From: an uncultured Ruminiclostridium sp.
GTDB taxonomy: Bacteria > Bacillota > Clostridia > Oscillospirales > Ruminococcaceae
Length of the DNA stretch: 64,000 bases
Assembly: GCA_944388385.1 (NCBI GenBank)
Contig: CALXIO010000007.1
Coordinates: forward strand, 1-64,000
Reading direction: 5' to 3'
The notes below the pieces were generated by a model. The model was not told where the DNA came from and ran no database searches. It worked only from the letters and a program-made list of their open reading frames with translations. Numbering within the stretch: the stretch's first letter is position 1; the number at the start of each line of letters is the position of its first letter. Positions 35,755-44,604 of the stretch are shown in pieces. The position numbers and the translations under genes are program-made.

Positions 35755-36444
35755 TTACTGTTCCTCCCCTGTTAAAAAGCCCTTTTCATTGGCTTTTGCT
35801 ATTGCCTGCTCTTTAACCTTGCTGTCGTCCATTTTACCCATGGTAAGGTCATTAAGTCCAAAGCCGGTTCTGTTGCCGCCTATCTCCACAAGTCTTACCC
35901 TTTTGCTTTCGCCGGGCTCAAATCTTACCGCTGTTCCCGCAGGAATATCAAGGCGCATACCAAAGGCTAAGGGGTGGTTAAAGGACAAGGCCTTGTTTAC
36001 CTCAAAGAAATGGAAATGTGAGCCTACCTGGATAGGTCTGTCCGCTGTATTGGTAACAGTAAGCTCTGAAGTGTCCTTGCCGGCATTTATCTCTATTTCT
36101 CCGTTCTCTACAAGTATTTCACCGGGGATGAGTTTATTATCCGGAACTATAGGCTCATGTACGGTAACTAACTTAGTACCGTCCGGGAAGGTGGCTTCAA
36201 GCTGTATTTCGTGTATCATTTCCGCTACCCCCTCCATGACATCATCGGAGGTAAGCAGTTGTTTTCCTATTGTCATAAGCTGGGTTACGGTCTTACCCTC
36301 CCTTGCAAGCTCCAAAAGCTCTGAGGTGATATAGGCTACCGCCTCTGGGTAATTAAGCTTCAGTCCCTTTGCCTTACGGCTTTTTGCAAGCTCACCTGCA
36401 AGGTGTGTCATAAGCCTTTCCTGTTCTCTCGGTGTTAAATGCAT
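35755..36444 (-). CDS. ureAB: Urease gamma-beta fusion subunit
   Basis: This 229-residue protein is two urease subunits in one chain. Residues 1-100 are UreA-like ([50 protein letters not shown]). Residues 105-229 are UreB-like ([53 protein letters not shown]). Similar fusions are known from Helicobacter. The junction keeps only a short linker around [10 protein letters not shown]. Confidence 0.93.
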   Translation of the reverse strand: MHLTPREQERLMTHLAGELAKSRKAKGLKLNYPEAVAYITSELLELAREGKTVTQLMTIGKQLLTSDDVMEGVAEMIHEIQLEATFPDGTKLVTVHEPIVPDNKLIPGEILVENGEIEINAGKDTSELTVTNTADRPIQVGSHFHFFEVNKALSFNHPLAFGMRLDIPAGTAVRFEPGESKRVRLVEIGGNRTGFGLNDLTMGKMDDSKVKEQAIAKANEKGFLTGEEQ

Positions 36445-36475
36445 ATAATCGCTTCCTTTCCTTATTGCACAACGA

Positions 36476-36504
36476 AAATCCCGGTGATATTTTCATCGGG
36501 ATTT
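36476..36504 (-). terminator. Hairpin between membrane-protein genes and ureAB (possible attenuator)
   Basis: AAATCCCG and CGGGATTT pair around a loop that can pair further; a short T-rich stretch follows on the minus strand. It could lower urease relative to transporter transcription. The ureAB start is 32 bp further on. Confidence 0.5.
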
Positions 36505-36513
36505 AAGCCCTTT

Positions 36514-36825
36514 TCAGTTTTTATGGGTGATCCTCTTTGATACACCCTTAGGATTTTTTATCATAATGATGCCAAGCCATATAATAGTGCCAAGCACTAC
36601 AGCGGATAATCCCAAAAATCCGTCGTTTATCATTGAGGCGGTATCCGGAACAAAAAATTCCGCCCCCATTTCAAGATATTCAACCACGCTGTCAACCAGC
36701 CACATAAGGCCTGCGCCCCAGTAAATACAGCAAAGAGTACCTATGTTGTTTTGTCTTGCGTTTTCGCTGAAATACCATATAAGGGATACTGTAACAGCTG
36801 CGAGAAATGTTATAAGAAGGGTCAT
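36514..36825 (-). CDS. Small membrane protein of the urea operon (103 aa)
   Basis: No family was recognised. Three hydrophobic segments are visible: LLITFLAAVTVSLIWYF at the N-terminus, LCCIYWGAGLMWLVDSVVEY in the middle and GLSAVVLGTIIWLGIIMI near the end, followed by a basic tail KNPKGVSKRITHKN. The start overlaps the stop of the 124-aa gene by one base (36825), so they are translationally linked. Location between urtE and ureAB suggests a role in urea or ammonium handling, but this is only context. Confidence 0.7.
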   Translation of the reverse strand: MTLLITFLAAVTVSLIWYFSENARQNNIGTLCCIYWGAGLMWLVDSVVEYLEMGAEFFVPDTASMINDGFLGLSAVVLGTIIWLGIIMIKNPKGVSKRITHKN

Positions 36826-37199
36826 TATTTTTCCTCCTTATCCGCTTTTCTGACTATTACTGAGCCGGCGGTAACAATAACCGCCCATACCCCTGTGATA
36901 AGCACCGCCATGGCAGTACCGGATACCGCCATTTCATTAAGCATAGCGGCGGCGGATTCCGGGGTCTGTGCCGCTGTTAAAAATGGGAAAAAGGGTACTA
37001 TCTCACCGTGCCATATATGTTCAAAGCAAAGTAAGGCAGAGCCTCCCCATAACAGCTTATTTAAAAGTCCCAGCTTTTCGGAAAATTTAACCGCTATGGA
37101 ATTTTCATTTTCTGCTGATGTCATACCCGTTTTATGTAATACCTTCTGAGCTACTGTGGTTATTACCGCTTCAGCCGCAGTAACTACAAAGCAAGCCAT
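36825..37199 (-). CDS. Small membrane protein of the urea operon (124 aa)
   Basis: No family was recognised. The N-terminal segment (MACFVVTAAEAVITTVAQKV) and the C-terminal helix (AVLITGVWAVIVTAGSVIV) are hydrophobic. Between them lie KLGLLNKLLWGGSALLCFEH and an IWHGEIVPFFPF segment with His and Glu. It follows urtE by 13 bp and overlaps the 103-aa gene. The pair probably forms one membrane complex; function not known. Confidence 0.7.
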   Translation of the reverse strand: MACFVVTAAEAVITTVAQKVLHKTGMTSAENENSIAVKFSEKLGLLNKLLWGGSALLCFEHIWHGEIVPFFPFLTAAQTPESAAAMLNEMAVSGTAMAVLITGVWAVIVTAGSVIVRKADKEEK

Positions 37200-37212
37200 A
37201 TTTATCTCTTCT

Positions 37213-37902
37213 TTATTCTGTCATAAGTCTGCGGATCTCGTTATGATCCTGTTCGTTTCTTTCACCCTTGAATACTACCTCGCCCTTTTCCATTACATAG
37301 ACACGGGAGGCATTTTCAAGTACAAAGTCAAGGTACTGCTCAACCAGTAAAACGGTAATACCCTTCCACTCGTTTATGCGTCTTATTGCTGCACCTATAT
37401 CCTGAATGATAGAGGGCTGAATACTCTCAGTAGGCTCATCAAGGATGATTATCTTGGGATCGGCGGCAAGGGCTCTTGCAATAGCTAACTGCTGCTGACC
37501 GCCGGATAAGTCGCCGCCCTTTCTTTTTGCAAACTTAGGTAATATGGGGAATAATTCATAGAGATATTCAGGCACCTTGCCCTTACCGCCAAGGGGCTGA
37601 AGTCCAAGCTCGATATTTTCCTGTACCGTCATCTGAGGGAATATATCTCTGCCCTGGGGTACATAGCCTATACCAAGCTTCACTCTTTCATACGTCGGCA
37701 TTTTTGAAATATCCTTGCCGTTGAATAAAATTTGTCCGTTGGGTGTCTTTACAAGACCCATTATGCTTTTAAGGGTGGTGCTTTTGCCTACACCGTTTCT
37801 GCCTATAAGGCTTACGATCTGTCCCTTGGGTACCTCAAAGGAAAGGTCGCTTATTACTTCACTTTCGCCGTAGCAGGCATTTATATGTTCTACCTTCAGC
37901 AT
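37213..37902 (-). CDS. urtE: Urea ABC transporter ATPase UrtE
   Basis: This 229-residue LivF-like ATPase has Walker A GRNGVGKSTTLKSIMG, signature LSGGQQQLAIARAL and Walker B IIILDEPTESIQPSII. The phrase GLVKTPNGQILFNGKDI and the EPTESIQP end are usual for UrtE. It pairs with UrtD to energise urea import. It starts on the last base of the urtD stop. Confidence 0.93.
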   Translation of the reverse strand: MLKVEHINACYGESEVISDLSFEVPKGQIVSLIGRNGVGKSTTLKSIMGLVKTPNGQILFNGKDISKMPTYERVKLGIGYVPQGRDIFPQMTVQENIELGLQPLGGKGKVPEYLYELFPILPKFAKRKGGDLSGGQQQLAIARALAADPKIIILDEPTESIQPSIIQDIGAAIRRINEWKGITVLLVEQYLDFVLENASRVYVMEKGEVVFKGERNEQDHNEIRRLMTE

Positions 37903-38672
37903 CAGCCTTCCCCTCCTCTTCCTAAGTATACCGCCTGAACAGTCTTATCTGCAAGCACATCGTTTATATCGCCCTCCATAAGGATTTTACCCTCGTGAAG
38001 TACGGTAACTATATCCGCCGCCTGCTTTACAAAGTCCATATCATGCTCGATTACTATTACGGTACATTCCTTTTTGATTTCCTTTGATATCTCGCCTGTA
38101 CGGAAGGTTTCGGGCTTGCCCATACCTGCCGCCGGTTCATCAAGCATGATTATTTCCGGCTTCTGAACAAGCTGCATACCTATCTCAAGCCACTGCTTCT
38201 GACCATGGGCAAGGCTTCCGGCACATTCATCCTTTTTATCAATAAGTCCTACCTTTTTAAGGACCTTATCAATATCCTCAAGATCCTTTTTGGAGGGCTT
38301 TTTGAAGATAGAATCAATTATGCCCTTATGTCCCTTAATGGAAAGAATCATATTATCAAGGACAGTAAGATTTACAAAGACGCTTGGCACCTGGAATTTT
38401 CTGCCGATACCCTCTCTTACTATCTTGTATTCCTTCATGCCGGTAAGTCTTTTTGCTTCCTTGTCCTTAGGATAATACATGATATTTCCGGATGTGGGCT
38501 TTGTCTTTGCACAGATAATATCAAGTAAGGTGGTTTTACCTGCCCCGTTAGGGCCGATATAAAAGTGTATTGTATTTCTCTTTACATTTGTACGGATGTC
38601 GGTAAGTGCATAAAATCCGTCAAAGCAAACTGAAATATTCTTTATCTCAAGTACATTTTCATTTGAAGTCAT
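37902..38672 (-). CDS. urtD: Urea ABC transporter ATPase UrtD
   Basis: Starting at ATG 38672 with GGAG eight bases upstream gives 256 residues of a LivG-like ATPase: VCFDGFYALTDI, Walker A GPNGAGKTTLLDIICA, GRKFQVPSVFVNLTV and Walker B IIMLDEPAAGMG. The signature is altered: SLAHGQKQWLEIGMQL in place of LSGGQ, which is typical of UrtD. Confidence 0.93.
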   Translation of the reverse strand: MTSNENVLEIKNISVCFDGFYALTDIRTNVKRNTIHFYIGPNGAGKTTLLDIICAKTKPTSGNIMYYPKDKEAKRLTGMKEYKIVREGIGRKFQVPSVFVNLTVLDNMILSIKGHKGIIDSIFKKPSKKDLEDIDKVLKKVGLIDKKDECAGSLAHGQKQWLEIGMQLVQKPEIIMLDEPAAGMGKPETFRTGEISKEIKKECTVIVIEHDMDFVKQAADIVTVLHEGKILMEGDINDVLADKTVQAVYLGRGGEG

Positions 38673-38696
38673 TAAAAGCACTCCTTTTCCTTTTGT

Positions 38697-39803
38697 TTAT
38701 GCCTTTGTGGGAACTTCTTCCCCTTTGTTCTTTTTACGCTTTCTTGATGCTATGAATGCCGGGAGCTGATCCTTTACAAAGCCTACAATACCGCCCTTGA
38801 AGAAAAGGATTGTAATGCAGAATACAGCGCCGATAATGTACTGCCATATCTCAACCATAGCGCCTGAGCTTAAGTTATACTCGCTGAGGTTTATAAGGAA
38901 TGCGCCTATTACTGCGCCGATTATTGTACCTCTGCCGCCTATTGCTACCCAGATAACCATTGTGATAGAGTAGGAAATTGTCATCTGTGAGGGGGTAATA
39001 CTGCCGTTGAAGTTTACGAAAATCGCACCTGCAATAGCGGCAATAACTGCGGATAATACATACACAAAGGTCTTGTAGTTACTTACTCTGTAGCCTGAGA
39101 AGTAGGTGCGGTTTTCACCGTCTCTTATGGCTATAAGCAGCTTACCGAACTTTCTGTTTACTAAAAATCTGCACAATGCGTAAATAAGTATCATTATAAG
39201 AAGAGCCACATAGAATAACAAAAGCATATTTCCGATGTTGGAGCTGCCCTTGATACTGCCGAAGATGGATTTTATTTCGGTGATACCTACATTACCGTTT
39301 GTGTAGGGGGATAAGGCGATAAATATTGAATATGCCGCCCAGGTAAGCACCTGGGATATAATGAAGAAGTATACGCCCTTAACACGGCTTTTGAATATAA
39401 AGTAGCCGATAAGTCCTGCAACCACTCCGGGAACTAACATTATAAGCAATAAGGAAAGAGGAAGGTTTAAAAAGGGTTTCCACACTAAGGGAAGCTCTGT
39501 AAAGCCACCGGTGTGCATAAAGTCTGTTATTTTTCCGCCGGTGCTTTGTAATTTAAGATACATCGCCATGGCATATCCGCCAAGGGCAAAGTAAAGTCCG
39601 TGACCGAGGCTTAATATTCCTGTGTAGCCCCATATCATATCAATACCCATTGCCGCTACGGCAAAGGCTATACATTTACCTAAAAAGGATATTGTGGAGC
39701 CGTTCATAACACCCCTCAAATAAAGCAAGGGCATTACTGCAAGTATCAACACAATAACTCCAAAACAGATATTGGAGCCCTGTTTTTTAAGCAGCTTGTT
39801 CAT
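38697..39803 (-). CDS. urtC: Urea ABC transporter permease UrtC
   Basis: This 368-residue LivM-like permease has about ten membrane helices. Motifs include GMDMIWGYTGILSLGHGLYFALG-type sequence (MIWGYTGILSLGHG), SPYTNGNVGIT, and WVAIGGRGTIIGAVIGAF. A basic Lys-rich tail follows. It forms the inner-membrane channel with UrtB. Confidence 0.93.
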   Translation of the reverse strand: MNKLLKKQGSNICFGVIVLILAVMPLLYLRGVMNGSTISFLGKCIAFAVAAMGIDMIWGYTGILSLGHGLYFALGGYAMAMYLKLQSTGGKITDFMHTGGFTELPLVWKPFLNLPLSLLLIMLVPGVVAGLIGYFIFKSRVKGVYFFIISQVLTWAAYSIFIALSPYTNGNVGITEIKSIFGSIKGSSNIGNMLLLFYVALLIMILIYALCRFLVNRKFGKLLIAIRDGENRTYFSGYRVSNYKTFVYVLSAVIAAIAGAIFVNFNGSITPSQMTISYSITMVIWVAIGGRGTIIGAVIGAFLINLSEYNLSSGAMVEIWQYIIGAVFCITILFFKGGIVGFVKDQLPAFIASRKRKKNKGEEVPTKA

Positions 39804-39820
39804 TATATATTCTCCTTTCT

Positions 39821-40750
39821 TTATTCATCAAGGCTTCTGCTCTTGATAACGAACAGACCCTGGGGACGCTTCTGAAGGAATATAATAACTATCAGAAGAA
39901 CTATTGCCTTAGCTATTGTGGATGAGGTGTAGTTTTCGGTAAAGATGCTTGCTGAACCGATAATGGTTGAGCCAAGTACAGCACCTGCCAGCTTACCTAC
40001 ACCACCGAGAACTACCGCCATAAGAACTACCGCCATAAAGGAGTTTGCTATGTAGCTTTGTCCGACAGTGGAATCAATAGAGCCGAGTAAGGCAACTGAA
40101 CAGCCTGCGATTCCTGCAAGACCTGAGCCTAAGGCAAAGGTGATATTATCCACTCTTCTGGAGTTGATACCCATACACTGTGCCATGGGGCGGTTTTGCA
40201 TTACTGCACGCATCTGCTTACCGAAGTTGGATTTGTACATTATCACCCATACTATAAGCAGACAGAATAAAACAAGGAAAATAATGAATATACGGTTAAA
40301 GGAGAAGGTACAGCCGCCTATTGTAATACCGCCCTGTAAAAATGCCGGTGCGGTAACATTTACACCCTGGGTGCCGAATATGCTTCTTGCGGCCTGCTGT
40401 AAAATAAGGCTTATGCCCCAGGTAGCAAGAAGGCTGTCGATTTCTCTGCCGTATAGTCTTGATATAACAAACTTTTCAAGGAGGCTTCCTAAAATAAAGC
40501 CTGTAACAAATGCCACCGGGATAGAAATGATATAGTATATATCACTTGCCCCTTCCGGTAATATGGATGTGAATATCTGTTGTGTAACATAAGTCATATA
40601 GGCACCGATCATAACAAATTCGCCGTGTGCCATATTGATTACTCTCATGAGTCCGAAGGTTATAGACAGACCGAGAGAAGTAAGCAGTATTATCGAGCTC
40701 AGACTTAAACCGTTAAACAGAGTTGATACAAACTGCTCCAAACTGATCAC
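39821..40750 (-). CDS. urtB: Urea ABC transporter permease UrtB
   Basis: This 309-residue LivH-like permease reads LSLSSIILLTSLGLSITFGL and MRVINMAHGEFVMIGAYM. Then come LLATWGISLILQQAARSIFG and VVLGGVGKLAGAVLGS. The WGxSLILQQ segment is typical of UrtB. It is preceded by 95 bp holding a strong hairpin that separates it from urtA. Confidence 0.93.
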   Translation of the reverse strand: MISLEQFVSTLFNGLSLSSIILLTSLGLSITFGLMRVINMAHGEFVMIGAYMTYVTQQIFTSILPEGASDIYYIISIPVAFVTGFILGSLLEKFVISRLYGREIDSLLATWGISLILQQAARSIFGTQGVNVTAPAFLQGGITIGGCTFSFNRIFIIFLVLFCLLIVWVIMYKSNFGKQMRAVMQNRPMAQCMGINSRRVDNITFALGSGLAGIAGCSVALLGSIDSTVGQSYIANSFMAVVLMAVVLGGVGKLAGAVLGSTIIGSASIFTENYTSSTIAKAIVLLIVIIFLQKRPQGLFVIKSRSLDE

Positions 40751-40779
40751 CCTTTCAGAAAAATTCCTTTTAATAAATC

Positions 40780-40819
40780 AGCACCCGTGCAAAAAACCTT
40801 TGTCTTTCACACAGGTGCT
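40780..40819 (-). other. Intercistronic hairpin between urtA and urtB
   Basis: AGCACCCGTGC pairs with the wobble-tolerant arm ACACAGGTGCT. There is no terminal T tract on the minus strand. It resembles the hairpin at the same place in the sugar ABC operon, and would favour binding protein over permease. Confidence 0.6.
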
Positions 40820-40845
40820 AAAAGTCGGTTATTTAAACACCCTGA

Positions 40846-42107
40846 TTACTCAAGAGGCTGAATGCCGGCCTGAGCTGCCCATTCATAGGATTTAAGATAG
40901 GGATCGGGGTCAACTACAGAAGAAGTTGAATATACTTCATAGATAAGACCGTCTTCCTTAACCTCACCTATTCTTACAGGCTTTGTAAGGTGCTGATTCT
41001 CACCGTTGATTGTAACTGTACCCTCGGGAGCTTCAAATGAAATTTCACCACTTGCTATAGCTTCCTTAACCTTGTCAACCTCAAAGCTTCCTGCCTTTTC
41101 AACTGCCGCCTTCCAGAGGTAAACCGCATCATAAGCAGCCTCTGCAGGGTCAGAAGTTACTCTTGTTTTGCCGTACTTTGCCTTGTATGCCTCAACAAAG
41201 GACTTGTTCTGAGGTGTGTCTGTTGCCTGATAATAGTTCCAGGATACCATGTGACCCTTTAAGATGTCTGCGCCGATTGTAGCAACCTCTTCTTCTGCTA
41301 TGGAGAAGGACATTGTGGGATATTCAGCGCTTGTGTAGTTCTTTTCTGACATCTGCTTAAAGAAGGATACATTACCTGTACCGTTAAGTGTATTTATGAT
41401 TATCTCCGGCTTTGCACCCTCAATCTTTGAAATGATTGCCGCAAAGTCTGTCTGATCCATATCTGCATATTCCTCACCTACGATCTCACCGCCGGCAGCC
41501 TTAACCTGGGCTGTGATAATCATGTTTGCTGTTCTGGGGAATACATAGTCAGAGCCTAAAAGGAAGAATTTCTTATAGCCCTTTTCAAGGAGATATTCAA
41601 TAGCAGGTACTATCTGCTGGTTAGGAGCCGCACCGGTATAAACGATGTTAGGTGACTGCTCCATACCCTCATACTGAACAGGGTACCATAAAAGTGCGTT
41701 GTAATCTTCAAATACAGGCTTTACTGCCTTTCTGGAAGATGATGTTCAGCAACCGAATACAGTAGCTACCTTTTCGCTGTCGATAAGCTTTTCTGCCTTG
41801 GTTGCAAAGGTGGAGGGCTCTGAAGCGCCATCCTCTTCAACATATACTATCTGCTTGCCGAGAACACCGCCTGCCGCATTGATTTCTTCAATAGCAAGCA
41901 CCTCAGCATCTCTTACAGCCTTTTCGCTGATTGCCATGGAGCCGGTAAGGGAGTGAAGAAGTCCTACCTTAACGGTATCTCTCCGTCGCCTGAGCCGGAC
42001 GCATCACCTGATGCGGATGTACCGCCGCCGCAGGCGGTAAGCGAAAGTGTCAGCATTGCGGCTGATGTTGCAAGCGCAAGCATCCTTAATAAGCCTTTTT
42101 TTCTCAT
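40846..42107 (-). pseudogene. urtA: Urea-binding lipoprotein UrtA, one frameshift and one in-frame TGA
   Basis: ATG 42107 opens a lipoprotein signal (LTLSLTACGGG). The frame breaks near 41979-41985; adding one base joins [19 protein letters not shown] and on to VATVFGC. There TGA (41746-41748) stands where UrtA proteins have Trp (FGCWTS). Beyond it the same frame reads [20 protein letters not shown] and continues to the stop at 40846. The rest is well conserved, so inactivation is recent or a sequence fault. TGA is used as a true stop in neighbours (ATGA overlaps), so general recoding is unlikely. Confidence 0.88.
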
Positions 42108-42157
42108 GATTTTGTTCCTCTTTTCTTTTGTTTGTTTTTTCTGGTTTTTAATAATAA

Positions 42158-42181
42158 AAGCCGATGCTTTCGCATCGGCTT
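42158..42181 (-). terminator. Terminator before urtA
   Basis: AAGCCGATGC/GCATCGGCTT hairpin with a T run follows the kinase-like gene. The urt operon therefore needs read-through or a promoter in the 50 bp left before urtA. Confidence 0.8.
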
Positions 42182-42192
42182 CGTTGCCATAA

Positions 42193-42885
42193 TTAAATAA
42201 GATTGAGAGCAGCCAGTGCCTTGTCATTTTCCACTGTGCCCTTTTTATCAAGTATATCATTTCCGAACTTGATTTTTAAGTATTCTACGATAAGATCCGC
42301 ACTACGGTCACGACCTATTCTTGCGGTGTTAAGCGTCATATCGTAAAGCGCCGGGTTTGTCCATACCTCGCCGCCGGTGTAATATTTATAATAATCTGCT
42401 CTGTATTTGTCTGTCTGATATATTAGCTTGTGAGCTTCGTCCTCAGTTACGCCTAAAAGATTTACAATGGATTCTACACATTCCTTACGGGGTGCTTCAA
42501 CATAAACGCTGACAACATTGTCATAATCTCTGAGAATGTGATTAGCACATTTTCCGATAATAATGCAGGATTGGTTTTTTTCAAGCTCCTTTATTATCTT
42601 TGCCTGAATGTTGTAAAGGTTCACATCTGAAATAAAGCTTTTGTCTGTTGGCTGAACTATCTCATCTGTATTGGGGGTTTTCATCAGCCTTTTTAAAAAG
42701 TGATATCCCCTCAGCTTTTCATCCACCTGAACGAACAAATCCTTACTGATACCGCTGTAATTTGACGCCATGGCAAGTATCTGACTGTCGTAGCAGGGAA
42801 TCCCAAGCTTTTTTGAAAGTGCCAGACCGATATGCTTACCTCCACAGCCAAAGCCTCTGGCAATGGTTATTACATAACTTTCCAT
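42193..42885 (-). CDS. Cytidylate-kinase-like protein
   Basis: This 230-residue protein begins ESYVITIARGFGCGGKHIGL, a P-loop-like start, followed by ALSKKLGIPCYDSQIL and later IIGKCANHILRDYDNVVSVY, EDEAHKLIYQTDKYRADYY and TARIGRDRSADLI. This is the cytidylate-kinase-like family, whose members often sit beside transporters or regulators and whose substrate is mostly unknown. True Cmk proteins differ in the substrate site. It lies between the response regulator and the urea transporter. Confidence 0.75.
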   Translation of the reverse strand: MESYVITIARGFGCGGKHIGLALSKKLGIPCYDSQILAMASNYSGISKDLFVQVDEKLRGYHFLKRLMKTPNTDEIVQPTDKSFISDVNLYNIQAKIIKELEKNQSCIIIGKCANHILRDYDNVVSVYVEAPRKECVESIVNLLGVTEDEAHKLIYQTDKYRADYYKYYTGGEVWTNPALYDMTLNTARIGRDRSADLIVEYLKIKFGNDILDKKGTVENDKALAALNLI

Positions 42886-43024
42886 TTGGGCTGTCCCCTC
42901 TCTTCTCTTGGTGTAATCAAATTATAGCACAATGCTCTTGCATTTACTACACTATAAATCAGATATTTTACCCTATTTATAAGATATTTTATAGAAATTA
43001 TGAAAGTATATATTTATATAAATT

Positions 43025-43783
43025 TCATTTTTTATCCTGTACATATTTTGTGGGGGCAATTCCGGTAACTTCCCTGAAAGTTGCGGTGAACAGATCCGGA
43101 TGAGAAAAACCTAACTTTCCGGATATTTCATACACCCTTAAATTTCCCTTATCAAGAAGAAATTTTCCGTATTCTATACGAAGTCTTTTATAAAACTCCC
43201 CGAAGGTAATGCCGGACTCCTTTTTAAAGCGCTTGCCGAAATAGTCCTTATTAAGCCTCAAATGTTCCGACGCATTGTCCATGGTCACCATATTATATAT
43301 ATTATCGGACAAATACAGCGCCACCTTTCTGATAAACTTACTGTCCTGTCCGGCTTGAAGCTGTGATATAACATTTAATGCAGGCTTTGAAAGATCGGTA
43401 TTAACCTCCCTTACAAGCCGCTTTTTTATCCTTTCCAGCATAGAAAGAATTTCCTCGTCGCCGGCCGGCTTTAATAAATAGTCTGCAATATCAAGCCTTA
43501 TACACTGCCTTGCCGCTTCAAAATCCCGGGATGCGGTGAAAAATACCACCAGGGTTTGCTTGTAATTTTCCGAGATTTTCTGTGGAAGGCTGATACCGTT
43601 TAGCTGAAAGCCGCTAAGCTCAGTAAGTACCAGATCCACACCGTATTTTTTTATATAGTCAAGAGCCTTCTCCTCGGATATTGCCACATATTCCGCCTGA
43701 AAGCCTGCCCTTTGCCATATATCAAGATTTTTGTATTTAAGCCCTCTGTAATAGTCGCTGTCGGCTATAAGTATACTGTGCAT
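43025..43783 (-). CDS. AraC-type response regulator with a degenerate receiver
   Basis: Starting at ATG 43783 gives 252 residues. A receiver domain (1-120) reads ILIADSDYYRG, then VDLVLTELSG, where Glu replaces the phosphorylated Asp, then VVFFTASRDF and YLLKPAGD with the switch Thr and Lys kept. The C-terminal AraC/XylS DNA-binding domain has LRLNKDYFGKRFKKESGITF and YEISGKLGFSHPDLFTATFR. Glu at that site often mimics the active state, so phosphorylation by a kinase may not be needed. It could control the urea operon downstream; this is context only. Confidence 0.85.
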   Translation of the reverse strand: MHSILIADSDYYRGLKYKNLDIWQRAGFQAEYVAISEEKALDYIKKYGVDLVLTELSGFQLNGISLPQKISENYKQTLVVFFTASRDFEAARQCIRLDIADYLLKPAGDEEILSMLERIKKRLVREVNTDLSKPALNVISQLQAGQDSKFIRKVALYLSDNIYNMVTMDNASEHLRLNKDYFGKRFKKESGITFGEFYKRLRIEYGKFLLDKGNLRVYEISGKLGFSHPDLFTATFREVTGIAPTKYVQDKK

Positions 43784-43851
43784 AATTTCACATCCCTTGC
43801 CGGATCTAATATACCACCTTACGGGAATTTTGTCAATAAGGGGAAAATAAA

Positions 43852-43872
43852 AACCGACCCATAGGATCGGTT
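43852..43872 (-). terminator. Terminator after the small secreted protein
   Basis: AACCGATCC/GGGTCGGTT hairpin plus T run on the minus strand. Confidence 0.8.
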
Positions 43873-43962
43873 TTTGTTTAAGGATAGTTCTTATACCTCT
43901 CAGGATTATGGCCTGCGACGGGGCAAAGAACACATCGTAGGCGTATATTAAAGCCTTATTGA

Positions 43963-44517
43963 TTAAACAGTAGCGCCGATAGTTACTGTAACTGTATCAA
44001 CTGTGAATGTACCTGCTGATACTGTGGGTGTACCGGATACAGAAACTGTAAAAGTATCATTTGATTGTTCTGCATTAACATCATCAATTACAGCAACAGG
44101 TAAATTAAGAGTTTCAGCACTAATAGTAGCTGTTACACCATTTGTGGTTGCTGTAGTAGTATTATTTGAAAATGTGTTTGTAGCTGTTACAGCTGCATTG
44201 GAATGGTTTAATACTGTTACGGTAGCTGATGTTTTATCCCATGTACCGGCAGCATCACCGTAAGTATGGGTAGTGGGATCCCATGTAGCACCTGCGTCAT
44301 AAGTGTAAGTGAAATCAAGGCTTTCCCATGTAACATCAACGCTGTAAACAACGCTTCCCTCGGGAGGAGTTACAATTACATCTACAGTGCTTGAATCTGA
44401 ATTATTGGGAGCAGTAGTAGTAAGGTCTGTAGTTGTCTTAGCTTCTGCCGCAAAAACAGAAGTGGTGGTTGCTGTTACAACAGCTAATAAAGTAAGTACA
44501 GTTAAAAACTTCTTCAT
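43963..44517 (-). CDS. Small secreted Thr-rich protein sharing the adhesin end domain
   Basis: This 184-residue protein has a signal peptide (MKKFLTVLTLLAVV, cleaved near SVFAAEA), a short Thr-rich stretch, then VYSVDVTWESLDFTYTYDAG and WDPTTHTYGD. The same pattern closes the large adhesin (ISVEIQWGDLSFEASY, WNPDTHRYE). The remainder is Thr/Ala/Val beta-strand-rich with no Cys. It lacks a wall anchor. It may be a soluble or polymerising fibre subunit; function is inferred from that shared domain and location. Confidence 0.7.
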   Translation of the reverse strand: MKKFLTVLTLLAVVTATTTSVFAAEAKTTTDLTTTAPNNSDSSTVDVIVTPPEGSVVYSVDVTWESLDFTYTYDAGATWDPTTHTYGDAAGTWDKTSATVTVLNHSNAAVTATNTFSNNTTTATTNGVTATISAETLNLPVAVIDDVNAEQSNDTFTVSVSGTPTVSAGTFTVDTVTVTIGATV

Positions 44518-44604
44518 AATAATTATCTCTTTCTTTCGTTGAATTTTTAGCTTATATATTATAACCCTGCGTATACTTTGCCATAACGCCGGGGTATAAC
44601 CTTG

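Noticed and set aside
41746..41748. Use of TGA as Trp (code 4) or selenocysteine
   Set aside because: TGA clearly ends several intact genes through ATGA overlaps, and the expected residue is Trp rather than Cys/Sec. No SECIS-like context was evident.
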